64,000 bases of DNA from Aselliscus stoliczkanus (Eukaryota; Chordata; Mammalia; Chiroptera; Hipposideridae), in contig CM066727.1 in NCBI GenBank assembly GCA_033961575.1, positions 3,496,001-3,560,000 of the forward strand, given 5' to 3'. The number at the start of each line of letters is the position of its first letter. The stretch's first letter is position 1. The notes beneath the pieces were generated by a model. That model searched no databases. It was not told the DNA's origin and saw nothing but the letters and a program-made list of their open reading frames with translations. The position numbers were made by a program, and so were the translations under genes. Below are positions 1-10,393 of this stretch, in pieces.

Positions 1-1130
1 TCTTCCTTGTTGTGCCTCATCTTAAGTAATTTCTATTTTAATGTCTTCAAGATCACTAATTTTTATTTCTTCTGTGATGTCAACTCAGCTGTTAATATCA
101 TCCAATGATATTTTCATTTCATTATTGTAGCTTTCACCTCCTGAAATTCCATTTGGTTCTTTTTTTAATCTCACATTTAACTCTTTACGTTCCTATTTTC
201 CGGTAAATCCTTGAATACATGAATCATAACTGCATGTATTTTCAATTCCTTATCTCCTAGATTATCTTTTATTTCTAGTTCTATTTTTAATAACTGATTT
301 TTCTCCTAAATATTTGTCTCATTTTCCTGCTTCTTCATGTGTCCATTAATTTTTTGTTACATACTTGACTTTTTTATGTTTTTGAAAGTAGGATTTTGTT
401 GTATTTTTCAGGAGTATTGTATGTTGTTCTGTAAGGCACTTATCTGAGTTACTTGCAGATAAGTTTGATTCTATCAAACCTTGTTTCTGTGCTTTTTCTA
501 ACAGGGCTAGCTAGAGTGGCCTGCCTTATAGCCTTACTGGACACTTTTAGGGTGTATCCATACTGGGAGCTCTATGGAATCTCTCTTGTAGCAAAAAAGT
601 CTCTCTATTCAGGCTCATTAGAATTTGAATAACACCTCACCCTGTGTGATCTCTAGGAATTTTTTTGTCTCACAGTTCCTTTGTAATCTTTCTTTCCTAG
701 AAATTCTTTTGCCCACTGACTTTAGATCTTGGGCTAAGATTTAAAGATTCGTAGTTAGACAAACACGCAGTGGGGCCACCGATAAAGATTTCCGCACCAA
801 CTTTTTTCTGAATCGCTTCCTTTTCTTAGGCACTCTAGTCTGTAGATGAAGTCACTTACGACTTCCTGTTATCCATTGGAGTACAGTTCCTGGTACCACA
901 TTCCAGAACTTGCCTCCAGGCAGAAAGCACAGAGGGGCCGTGAACATCTTGTTTGCTTCCTTTCCATCAAGGCTCATGACCCTGTTTGCCGTTATCCAAT
1001 ATCAGAAAATAACTCTTCCCTGCAGTTTTCTAGTTGTCTGTGAGGGGAGATTAATTCCAGACCTATTTCTCCCATGTGTGCAAAGCATGGGCTTCGAGAT
1101 ACAGTTTTAAAGTTAAATAAAAATTCTCCT
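1..1130 (-). mobile_element. Probable old L1 (L1M-type) remnant, antisense
   Basis: A T-rich stretch whose order of phrases (a run around positions 20-330 with TTTATTTCTTCTGTGATGT and CCATTTGGTTCTTTTT, then a gradual change to mixed sequence) resembles the antisense strand of the 3' portion of ancient mammalian L1 elements as I remember it. No reading frame is preserved on either strand; the short frames at 846-1110 are chance. The left end runs off the window, so the true extent is unknown. Family assignment is from memory of the consensus and edges are approximate. Confidence 0.45.
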
Positions 1131-2190
1131 GAGCACTATTTTAAAAATTGCATCTGATGGTCTACGTGATTATAATATACTGAGTTTTTGAATGCTTGGA
1201 TCATAGTATCAAATGGTAAGTTAAATGATCATATTCAAAATTTGTGATATATATCCGAAAGTACTTATAAATAATAAGAGAACATTTTAAGATAAATTTC
1301 AAAGTCAATGTAAGGATGAATCATTCTATATAAGCTTTTCATGTTTTAAAGATCTATATTCTATTGAAAAACACATGAAAATATACTTTATAGGAAACAC
1401 CACATCTGGAATAAAAGAAATACAGGAAGAAAGGCTTCTCTAGTTTTCTTTCCACTAGAGCAAAGTTCCAAAAATTGTATTTCATAGTTAACACTCTTTT
1501 CATTTAAAATATATGTCTTCACTTTTAGAGAACTAAAGATATAATTAATAAAAATACTTGGGAAGAATAAGAATTGCTCAACAAGACACTAATTGAAATG
1601 TTATACATAGCAACCCACAAACACAGAAAATCCAATCAGATTGTGCTTACATGTACAGTTATCTAGAGCTGCAGTTCTCAGCCAGGAAGCACGGTGTTCA
1701 TTAAAAAAAAAATTATTCAATGACATTTATTAAAGCACGAAGATTTTATCCAAAGAATACTATCATGGCATGTATAGAGACCATCACTATGGGATTTTGC
1801 ATTGGGGGAGAGATTGGCTCAACGCTGATTACACATGGACAAGTGGGGATTTATAGGCAAGGGGAAGGGTGGGAGTTGGCAGATATAAAATTACTGAGAG
1901 GAAGTATCAGCAGTAAGGGGAGCTTCTGGCTAAATTGACCTAATGAGGTCCTTACTGAAGACAGGCCAAGGGGATCAGACATCTCCTGGGGATGGTGTGG
2001 GACGAGAGACCTGCTTACACATGGAGGGTGATCAGAGATGGAGGGTGGCTCAATGATCTGGAGGGCCCTTGCTAAAAGCAGCCAAAGCAGGAGTAAACAC
2101 AGCGTTCCCAAAGGGAAGCCTAGTTGGAAAAGAGCTCAAAAGAGCCTGAGTAGGGTTTGGTCAATGAGGGGATTTTTGTCAGGATGTATT

Positions 2191-2191
<1 letters not shown>
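1131..2191. other. Unassigned non-coding DNA
   Basis: AT-rich up to about 1,680, then a more balanced segment (about 1,700-2,180) with purine-rich runs. I recognise no gene, and the frames here (such as 1720-1938) have no domain I know. The second half could be an eroded LTR or other repeat, but I could not place it. Confidence 0.5.
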
Positions 2192-2234
<43 letters not shown>

Positions 2235-2238
2235 CCTT

Positions 2239-2317
<79 letters not shown>

Positions 2318-2320
2318 ACA
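2192..2320. repeat. Compound microsatellite (CT)n(CA)n
   Basis: An uninterrupted CT run broken only by two short C/T variants (near 2232-2246) switches at about 2274 to a pure CA run ending near 2316. This produces spurious Ser-Leu and Thr-His frames on the plus strand and Arg-Glu and Cys-Val frames on the minus strand, none of them genes. Confidence 0.97.
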
Positions 2321-2412
2321 TCCACCAGAGGATATCTGAAACCATCGGGAGGCATTTTCAGTTGTCACAAATGGGATAAGTACACTGGACATCTAGTGGC
2401 AGATAAATGTGT

Positions 2413-2510
2413 AAAGGAGGGAAGGAAGGAAGGAAGGAAGGAAGGAAGGAAGGAAGGAAGGAAGGAAGGACGGAAGGAAGGAAGGAAGGAAGGAAGGAAG
2501 GAAGGAAGGG
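2413..2510. repeat. Microsatellite (AAGG)n
   Basis: About 24 units of AAGG/GGAA with a single interruption (GACGG near 2470). It is purely purine on the plus strand. It sits less than 100 bp from the preceding CT/CA array. Confidence 0.97.
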
Positions 2511-2688
2511 ATTTGCAAATTAAGTGAATGTTTAGTGCTCTTTTTCATATATTACAGCTGCTTTTGCCATTATTAAACACTCAATTAAAAAGAATTAAGT
2601 TAAATAATGATATTATCAAGTCTCTAGATTCCTATCATCTTAAAAATAATCATACAACTTGTACCAGGACTCAATACCTAGAAAAAAA

Positions 2689-2689
<1 letters not shown>

Positions 2690-2738
<49 letters not shown>
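2690..2738. repeat. Microsatellite (CA)n
   Basis: A perfect CA run of about 24 units, preceded by an A-rich stretch (GAAAAAAAATACAC). This is the usual arrangement when a dinucleotide array grows out of a retroposon A-tail. Confidence 0.97.
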
Positions 2739-2740
<2 letters not shown>

Positions 2741-2741
<1 letters not shown>

Positions 2742-4779
2742 AATTTATTGTAATTTTAATTTATTTAAAAGGTAAAAACCACACTTTCCAAAATTTAATA
2801 GCATTTCAAAGTTGGAAAAAGCCATTTATCAATTATAAAACATTCTGTTATGGGTGCTTTGTGATCTCAGATCTTATAAGTATGTGGAATTATGGATTCC
2901 TTAGTCATGGAAAAAATTTCTGTAATTTGGAAGTTGAAAATGAATAAAAGATGGAAATGCTGCATATTTCTGTTGTGTCTGAAAGTTCTCAAAAGCATTA
3001 TTTTTACTAAAACTACTTCACCTTAAACATGACCTTTCTCATATTTTTATCCATCATCACTGAAATGTTTTCCATAATCATATATTTCTGATTATGTAAA
3101 AATTCATACAAAAATAATTTTTCTTTTATCGATTAATATTCTTCATTTCCATTAGCAATTATTTCTTCAATATGCATACAAGTTGCTCATATTTTAACCT
3201 TTTAGATACAGAATACAAATGTATTTTTTAAAATTCCATTCCAATTTAACAAAACTGTTAAAAAAGGGCTTGTCCTCTCCTGATATTTCCAAGTTTGTCT
3301 TGTGATTCTAAAATGAGCCTCTTTGTAAATTTGGTACTTTCTTAACTGACTAATTACTTGAAAAGCAACTGTAAAGAGTAATTTATTTTACTTCAGGTTT
3401 CCAGGGGACAAAAAAATCAATCATTCTCCATTTATTATTTATTTACTTAGTAATTATTAATCAGAAATTTAATGTCTGGACTCACGTCAGCTGGGTTTGA
3501 GCTTGTTGAATATTTTTAATTAAAGTAACGGAGCTCCATCTACTAGCTTTAGCTAAGCCCTGGAGACACTGCTTGTTTAAATAGTTAACCAAAATTAACA
3601 TTTGAAGCGATGCACATACTCAATAGGTTTGCCAGGAAAATTAATTCAGACGTTAGTGGCTCATCCTACAGTGGCTTGAATTTAATACTGCTTTTTTGTT
3701 AAGGTTATTATTCAAATAAAATGACTCCAGTACCCAAGCATAGAAAAATTCGTGACTTAATAAGGAGAAACATTTTACATGGTGAATACTAATATTTCAA
3801 AGAAATCTAGAGACCCACACTTTTGTGTCTTGAGGTTGAAAGTGTGCTTTATTGCCTTAGAAGATGGCCAGATGGATTCTGTATACAAATCAAAGTGGTT
3901 TTTATATGCCCTGAAAGTTTCTAATTTCAAATTTCTGTTGACTTACTATCTGAGCTTGCAAAGGCTGAAGTGTAATTAAGAAATAAAATATGGCAGGCCG
4001 TAAGGTCATGGTGATAGATGAGGTGTCTTTCTACATGAACTAAGTAGCGAAGCCCAGGACACGGGTTCCACCACGCTCGTTAATCAGCATATACACCCTG
4101 TCTGGAGCGCCCACCCGTAATAACAAATGGCACCCACCACAGTCCAAGTACCATATAGAACATTAATTTTATGGAAATCTACCACTAAACCAAAAATAGA
4201 CAGACCATCTAAAAATAATTCCAAATTATAGCAGAATTGCTAGTGACCTTCCTTGGACAACATTCTACACACAGAAGAGACAGCTGTTTGAGGGATGAGT
4301 GTTGAATGATAATGTGAGATGAGATGCTAAAGATATTCTCACATAGAAATGTGGGAATATGGCACATCTCACAGGCCAGGCCAGGCTGGGTATGGAGTGG
4401 AGTGCTTGGTCAGGGTAAGAGGGTCCTGGTTGGGCTACCTCAGCGGAAGGAGAATAGCCTCTTGAGAGTGGAGACACGCTCTTTCATTGTTTTGCAAAAG
4501 GTCAATCTAAAAGAACACAATAATGGCAGTGATACTCTCTTCTGCAGCATCTATTTGCAATGTTGGGGAGGGCGATCAGACACTTAGATGATAACCAGGG
4601 AACCAGATGAAACAAACAAAATTTTTTTTCTATTCCAGTTCACGAAATACCTCTAAAGCTTCATCGCCTAAGCTACCTTCAAGCCGACTCCGTCTGGTTC
4701 CACGGCCACACGGACAAGCTGAGAGTTCCAAACACATGATGCATGCTTATGCTTCTGAGAGCCTGTGAGCCTGGGAGGG
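2741..4779. other. Unassigned AT-rich DNA
   Basis: No coding frame with recognisable domains and no confident repeat. The segment 3470-3740 stands out by lacking simple repeats and by carrying several AT-rich homeodomain-like cores (TAATTAAAG, GTTAACCAAAATTAAC, AATTAATTCAG); see findings. The remainder is low-complexity A/T sequence and mixed sequence. Confidence 0.5.
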
Positions 4780-5010
4780 CACTCCCACCCGGGAACAGTG
4801 GGAGCAAACCCCTCCCCAGGTCAGCCTGCTGCTGTGAAGCTGGCACGGCTCCCCTGGGATGTGACCACCTTGCTCTCTTTGCTATCCCAACATGTGCATT
4901 GTGTTTGGTTCAATATTTAGGCCTTCCTTATTTATTTCTCACTTCACTGAGCCCCAAAGGCACTCCGTAGTCAGCAGGTGCTGAGTACATGCTGGCTGAA
5001 GTGAACTGAA
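4780..5010 (+). mobile_element. Probable LINE-2 3' end fragment
   Basis: The order of a pyrimidine-rich block, TTTATTTCTCACTTCACTGAG, a CCCCAAAGGCACTCC run and the terminal CAGCAGGTGCTGAGTACATGC-type motif followed by TGAAGTGAACTGAATG matches the general plan of the L2 3' end. There the consensus runs through a 'cagcgcctagcacagtgcctggcacatagtaggtgctcaataaa'-like tail. The copy is very diverged. The frame at 4743-4970 lies across it and is not a gene. Confidence 0.5.
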
Positions 5011-5779
5011 TGGCCCACCGAGGCAATCTGAGAGGGGAGTGAAAACAGGCTAAGCGCTCGGTTACTTGGCCTCCTAGCTCAGCTTTCTTTCATGGGACTG
5101 GTATCCTTCACGTGTATCTGGGGTAGAGAGGCCTAACTCCAGAAGTTTAATGAGCAGGTACCAGTGTGTAATCTGAGCAGGCAGGTTGCTTACTACTGCC
5201 TGTGACAAGAATTCAGGAGTAATTGGCTACCATCATGGCTCCCGTTTATAGCTGGAAGACGCGTTCATTTCTGTCACCAGGCCAGGAGACCGCTGTTCAT
5301 CAGGCAGAGCACTTGGTTCAGTATATTAGAGGCTGCTTGGTTTGTAGGCGATGGGAAGATTGCGAAGTCAAGCCTTTGCAGTTAAAAACTGAAGTGGAGT
5401 TTGTGTTGCAGTTTTTTTTGTTGTTGTTTTTTAAGTAATGGAAGCAATTGTGTTATTTTTTTTACATCTTTTATATTTGACATTCACAGTAGCCATTGAT
5501 AAAAGAGCTTGAACATATTCAGATTCAAAGCACTAACCTGAAAATTGAAATGCATAAGCTAAACAGAAAATGGAAACAAAAACTGAGGCTTCTTACAGTC
5601 TTATGATTTTATAGTCAGACAAATATTACATTTCATAATCTTAGATGTTAATTAGGACATGAAAATAATTCATGGCTTTAGTTTTGAAATTTCTATTTTT
5701 ACATTTCATCATGACATATTTTTATCATCAGTAAAATGCTCAGTTAAGTGTACATTGCAATGAGTTTTGACATTGTTAC
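5011..5779. other. Unassigned non-coding DNA
   Basis: Mixed then AT-rich sequence with T-runs near 5412-5465. No gene or clear repeat was recognised. Confidence 0.5.
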
Positions 5780-6255
5780 AAACAGAACAACAGGGCCGGC
5801 CGAGTGGCGCATTGGTTAAGAGCTGGTTTTGGGATGCCAGCGGCCCCGGTTCGGATCCCACATATGAGGGCCAGTGACACTGCCCTCTACAGCTAACAAC
5901 AGCTCCACCTGGAACTGGGCTGGGCGAGCCCCGGCGACGGTGTAGGCTGCAGCCCCTGCTGCAGTGGGCTGCCACAGGCTACAGTGAGTGGCCGGCAGCC
6001 AGCGTGAGCTGCCAATAGCCGCTGTGAGCGACATCCAGAGGCCGGCGACCGATCTGCCTCACCCGGGAAGAAAGCAATGATGATACTAACATAGGCCAGT
6101 GAAGCAACGTCCTCCACAACTAGACTGAAGAACAAAAAGACACTAACTTGTCTGTTCCCCTTCCCCGATTCCCCAACACTGTTACCTTCCCCCAATTCCC
6201 CAATAAAATCTTTAAAAAAACAAAAACAAAAAACAAAACAAAAACAGAACAACAG
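5780..6255 (+). mobile_element. tRNA-derived SINE, long form, with target duplication
   Basis: A complete SINE from GGCCGGCCGAGTGGCGC (5794) to an A-rich tail ending about 6241. It is flanked by a perfect 14-bp duplication AAACAGAACAACAG (5780-5793 and 6242-6255). The head has a tRNA-like RNA polymerase III promoter: an A-box-like GAGTGGCGCATTGGTTAAG and a B-box-like GGTTCGGATCC. The unrelated body of about 300 bp ends ACTAGACTGAAGAACAA, CTGTTCCCC..., CCAATAAAATCTTTAAAA. The AATAAA signal followed by TCTTT marks it as a T+ type SINE. The minus-strand frames at 5709-6261 are shadows. The resemblance to Rhin-1-like bat SINEs is from memory. Confidence 0.93.
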
Positions 6256-7591
6256 TCCCAAAATGACATGATATTAATAGAAATGAAAACTCTATTCATT
6301 TTGACTTTTTGAAAGACTGAAATTAAATTTCATCCATGAATACATTTAATTTGAGAAACCAGATTTCAAATACACTAAGCTAACCTAAATTCCTTATATT
6401 GGAAATGAAAGAACTGAATCTCAAAGAAATTAGAAGAATTTCCTGAGCTCTTAGAGATAGTTAAAAACAAATTAATTAAAAATAATTTAATCACTGAAAT
6501 GACTAAAGAAAAATATTTCTAATATTGCATTTGACTCAGACTTTTTGGTGAAATATTTATATATATATAAGTATATATGTATAAATATGTATATATGATG
6601 TGAAAAAATGTATACACATGACTTCTAGTTATCTATTGTTATTGGTATATATTGCATATTACAATTTTAATACAGTTTTCTCCTTTCATATGTGTATACA
6701 TTTCAAATGTGTATACATTTTTGATGCCCTCTCTCTCTATATATATAATATATATATATATATATTATAAATAGATACTTGTACTGACATTTTGGATGCT
6801 CTGGCCGTATTGAGAAGGGAGCATTAAAGGAGATTATTACTGTTGTCATGAAGACTAGACAGGGCTGCACAGATATCTACACAGAAATATATCAATCAGT
6901 GTAAGGAGCACAATAAAGAATGAATGGCATCCGGGAGAGCGATAGAAAAAGCAAAACCAAAGAATAGTTAATAAGAAAAGTGTAGTGAACAAGGACACAC
7001 GCAGGAGAGAAGTCAGGAAATGTACCTACGGAAACACTTCTCATGGCATTTGGTGTCACTGTGGACGGTGGATGGTAAACCTCAGCCTAAGAAACAGTGT
7101 TGTGAGAGACTTTGAGTTACAGTAGAGATGATGTAAATGGGAGGTTAAAAGAAATAAGGATAAAATGAGTGCAAATGACATTTTCACCAGTTTTGCTGTG
7201 AGTGGCTCTAGAGAACTAGGGCAGAAGTCATGAGTGACTGCAAGGTTAGCAATTCTGGTGACCTGTTGATTTTAGGTTGAGAAAGAACTGGCATTATTTA
7301 CCTGCTGGCATCAATGAGTCAGTAATGATGAAAGCTTAGAAATATAGGGTAGAGATAATTAATGATGCACGATATCTATACGCAGAGAGAATACACGTAT
7401 GATAGGAGGCTGAGAAACCAATCTCGTTTATACCCTTGCAGCACACTGGTACAACCCGGTGTGCGTCTTAAGTCATCGTCTAGCTCTGCTACAAGTATTT
7501 TATAAGTAAGTCTATGAATCCTGATCTATGAGAGCCATCACGTCCCCTTCCTCATTCTTTGCTTTGGAAACTCAACAATAAAACATTCCTA
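6256..7591. other. Unassigned AT-rich DNA with TA-rich patches
   Basis: It includes imperfect TA repeats at about 6553-6600 and 6738-6775. The 6780-7330 part is more complex but I recognise neither a gene nor a repeat family in it. Confidence 0.5.
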
Positions 7592-7712
7592 TACATTTTT
7601 TCTTTTTTTTGAGGGCAGTGTCACTGGTCCTCACATGTGGGACCGAACCGGGGCCGCTGGCTTCCCAAGCCAGCACTTAACCACCGCGCCACTCGGCCAG
7701 CCCTACATTTTT
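7592..7712 (-). mobile_element. tRNA-derived SINE, short form
   Basis: A minus-strand copy with only the tRNA-like head: reading 3' to 5' on the plus strand, a T-run (7602-7610), GAGGGCAGTGTCACTGG, GGACCGAACCGG (complement of the B box) and CCACTCGGCCAGCCC. TACATTTTT at 7592-7600 and 7704-7712 is a likely target duplication. The roughly 300-bp body of the long form is absent. Confidence 0.92.
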
Positions 7713-8249
7713 AATAATAAAATTTTAATACAGATGAAATGCTAAATGCCAGTCATAGAACATAGCAAAAACACAACTGAAACTAACTGTGCTTTTAAGG
7801 CCATGAAGAAATACCATTGAAAAACAAGAAAAAGTCTGTCCTGCACGTGTTTACAGTCATAAGCGAGTACTGACTTGCAGCAAATCCCTCCATCATTAAT
7901 AGGCTAATGGGCCTCCCTCCCAAGCCATTCTCAAAGTCTCTTCTTGTCTTAGCTTATCTGAAGACTAAACTTTTTTGATAGTGATGAATTTATCCTCACA
8001 ATTTTAGCTTATCCATTGTTTTAATGGATATTAAAACACATTTAAAAAAGAAAAAAGATCACTCATAGTTTTTCAGATAACCAATTCCTAATTCTTGGGA
8101 AAGATAAGATCAAGGTTTATACCACTGAAATGAAGGTGCTTGATAGCAAAATGAAGAAACAAGCAAAGCTGATGCTTGTAGAATTTGCCCAAGAAAATAT
8201 TTTTAACAAGGGTGTGGGACTGGCAATGAACAAGGTATTCAGGTGGGCT

Positions 8250-8470
8250 ATAAAATGCAGTGGCTGAGTTTGGTCTATGGCACCAGGCAATTATGGACTC
8301 AAATCTCTTAGCACTTACCAATGCTCTGATATTGAACAAATCATCTACACACTGGACCTCAGTTTTTCTTCTGAGAATTGGAATAGCAGTGTCTAATGTA
8401 TAGAGTGTTTTGAAAATTAAAAGTGATCATGCAATAAAGGACTGGACCTTGCCTTCGGTATATAAATACT
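8250..8470 (+). mobile_element. MIR SINE remnant
   Basis: The order of CAATTATGGACTCAAATCTCTTAGCACTT-like sequence, then GAACAAATCATCTACAC...CTCAGTTTTTCTTCTGAGAATTGGAATAGCAG and TTGAAAATTAAAAGTGATCATGC matches the MIR plan. That plan is a B box, then 'ttgggcaaatcacttaacctctctgagcctcagtttcctcatctgtaaaatgggg', then 'gaggattaaatgaga'. It is strongly diverged. Confidence 0.7.
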
Positions 8471-8759
8471 GATTAAATATGAGGTATACTGAGGATGGTA
8501 ATTATAGTGAGAATAATGATTATGCTATCAAATTAAAAATTACAATATTGAAAAAGTTTTTGCTATATATCCAGGTTATAAATGTATTTAAAATATCCAC
8601 TTCACACTTGAAGAAGAATTTCTTCACTTGTTACCTTAAAACAATGTTCTTAAGACATTTTCTTTAACATAAGTAACTAGACAGACACTCAGGTAATTTC
8701 AGTAGAATACAAAGTACAGAAGATAACATAAGATCAAACTATTTAGAATAAGAATAATT

Positions 8760-8895
8760 AATAGTAAATCAAGGGCCGGCCAAGTGGCGCGATGGTTGGG
8801 TGCTGGCTTGGGACGCCAACGTCCCCAGTTTGGATCCCACATAAGAGGGACAGTGACACTGCCCTCTAAACAAAAACAAAAAAATAGTAAGTCAA
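8760..8895 (+). mobile_element. tRNA-derived SINE, short form
   Basis: The head starts GGGCCGGCCAAGTGGCGCG at 8773 and ends CACTGCCCTCTA followed by AAACAAAAACAAAAAAA. The flanking duplication is AATAGTAAATCAA (8760-8772) against AATAGTAAGTCAA (8883-8895), one mismatch in 13. This copy has a few mutations in the anticodon-arm and B-box region (GTTTGGATCC). Confidence 0.93.
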
Positions 8896-9428
8896 CAATA
8901 TTATAATTAGGGAATCCCAGTGATATAAAAACATTTTATAGACTTCGCTATAGGTCATCTTCAACATTATGAAGGACTAAAAATCATAATTATTAAAATT
9001 TGTAAATAAAATTAAATAATATTTTAAATATATTCATTGTATTTCTATGTAATGGGAGTACACTATATGCAAAGAACATTTACCATTTAAGTTTATATTT
9101 TGAGTCATAATAACTGTCAATCATAAAAAATATATATATAAAAGACCTGAGTCTTTGTTCTTAAGGCCTTGAACCAAAGGCCCACCAATATTATGGAAGG
9201 TAACCTCCTTTACTTAAAATCAACTATGTTAGTGTTAATCACATCTAAAAAATACCCTCATATCAACATCGACTAGTGTTTGACCAAACAACTGGGTGCT
9301 ATAGCCAAGCCCAGTTGACAAATAGGTATATATAATCATCAGAGAAGAAAGAATAGAGCCTGTATGTATTACTGCATAGAAACTCCAAAACATTCCACAA
9401 TTAAACAAGATAATTTATCAAAGCTATT
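8896..9428. other. Unassigned AT-rich DNA
   Basis: No gene. The segment around 9264-9310 (GACTAGTGTTTGACCAAACAACTGG) resembles the end of a widespread mammalian interspersed repeat that I cannot name. Confidence 0.4.
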
Positions 9429-9430
9429 TA

Positions 9431-10393
9431 TTGGGTTGTCAGAAAAGTCATGATGCATATTTGCAACAGATGGCCCTGGTTCATTTTTGGAAGTACTAGA
9501 GTCATTTGCATCTATGTTATTGCTATGTCATTTGACAGCTGACAGTTCTAGCTTCATTCTACAAAAAAATTGAGAGAGTTTGTTGAGTTTTGGAGATTTT
9601 ACAAGTTGAAGATGGAAGACCAAACTGTGCATTTTTGCCATATTTTACTGTTTTACTTCCATAAAGGGAAGAACGTGTGTCAAGCTTGTGAAAAGTTGCA
9701 TAAAGTTTACAGTGACAATGCTCTACAAGAACTTCTGTGCCAACAATGGTTCATGAAATTCTGTGCTGGTGATTCTGATCTCAACGACACTCCTCAGTCA
9801 GGGAGGCCCACCGAGATTGATGACGACAAAATAAAAGCATCAATCAAGTCAAACCCACATTACACGACACCAGAGATTGCAGAAACATTGAACATCAATC
9901 ATTCAAGCATTCATGACCACCTGAAGAAGCTGGGATACATAAGCAAGCTTGATGTTTGGGTTCCACATGAACTCAAAGAAATTCATTTGATTCATATAAA
10001 CATCTGCAATACGCTCATTAAACGTGAGGAAAACGATCCTTTTACGAAGCGACTGATAACCGGTGATGAGAAGTGGATTGTTTACAACAATGTGGTGTGC
10101 AAACGATCTTGGTCCCAACGTGATGATTCGTCTCAAACGACATCAGAGCAGACATTCATCAGAGGAAAGTTATGCTCTCGGTGTGGTGGGATTTTAAAAG
10201 TGTTGTGTTTTTCAAACTCCTACCAAGGAACCAAACAATCAATTTAAATGTGTACTGTTGGCAATTGGACAGTTTGCAAGAATCCATCATCCAAAAACAC
10301 CCAGAGCTTGTTAATTGTAAAGGAGTTGTGTTCCATCGCGACAATGGGAAACCACACACAAGTTTGATCACCCGTCAAAAATTATTGGAGCTT
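9431..10393 (+). mobile_element. Mariner copy 1 (mellifera-like), 5' part before L1 insertion
   Basis: The left end of a full-length Tc1/mariner-superfamily element. The terminal inverted repeat begins TTGGGTTGTCAGAAAAGTCA at 9431, directly after the target TA (9429-9430). The matching right end is at 14497. The element is interrupted at 10393 by an L1. Removing the L1 and one copy of its target duplication leaves 963 + 318 = 1,281 bp, exactly the length of mariner copy 2 and typical of an intact mariner. The 5' leader from the terminal repeat to the transposase ATG (9612) is retained. Confidence 0.95.
9612..10393 (+). pseudogene. Mariner transposase pseudogene, N-terminal part
   Basis: Transposases of this family bind the terminal repeats and cut and rejoin DNA at TA sites. 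The frame opens with MEDQTVHF and runs through two helix-turn-helix regions: residues about 1-60, with QWFMKFCAGD and SGRPTEIDDD, and about 85-115, with TTPEIAETLNINHSSIHDHL. The linker is WVPHEL. The catalytic core has the first aspartate in ITGDEKW and the second in FHRDNG. A one-base frameshift lies near 10165-10172, after which the product continues in another frame (LSVWWDF onward). The L1 interrupts it at 10393. Wording such as KRLITGDEKW, KRSWS, VYC-QLD and VVFHRDNARPHTS is closest, among mariners I know, to the mellifera subfamily of insects. It is not functional here. Confidence 0.92.

Noticed and set aside
1667..1700. GCAGTTCTCAGCCAGG as a hAT-type MER5/MER20 end
   Set aside because: Only about 16 bases match and no opposite terminal repeat or 8-bp duplication was seen.
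2038..2527. Long Ser-Leu, Thr-His and Arg-Glu open frames
   Set aside because: They are translations of the (CT)n(CA)n and (AAGG)n microsatellites and open in several frames on both strands.
5709..6261. Minus-strand frames up to 122 codons at 5.7-6.3 kb (and similar at 15.5 and 59.5 kb)
   Set aside because: Shadows of the long SINE body; the same peptide words recur at every long SINE copy.
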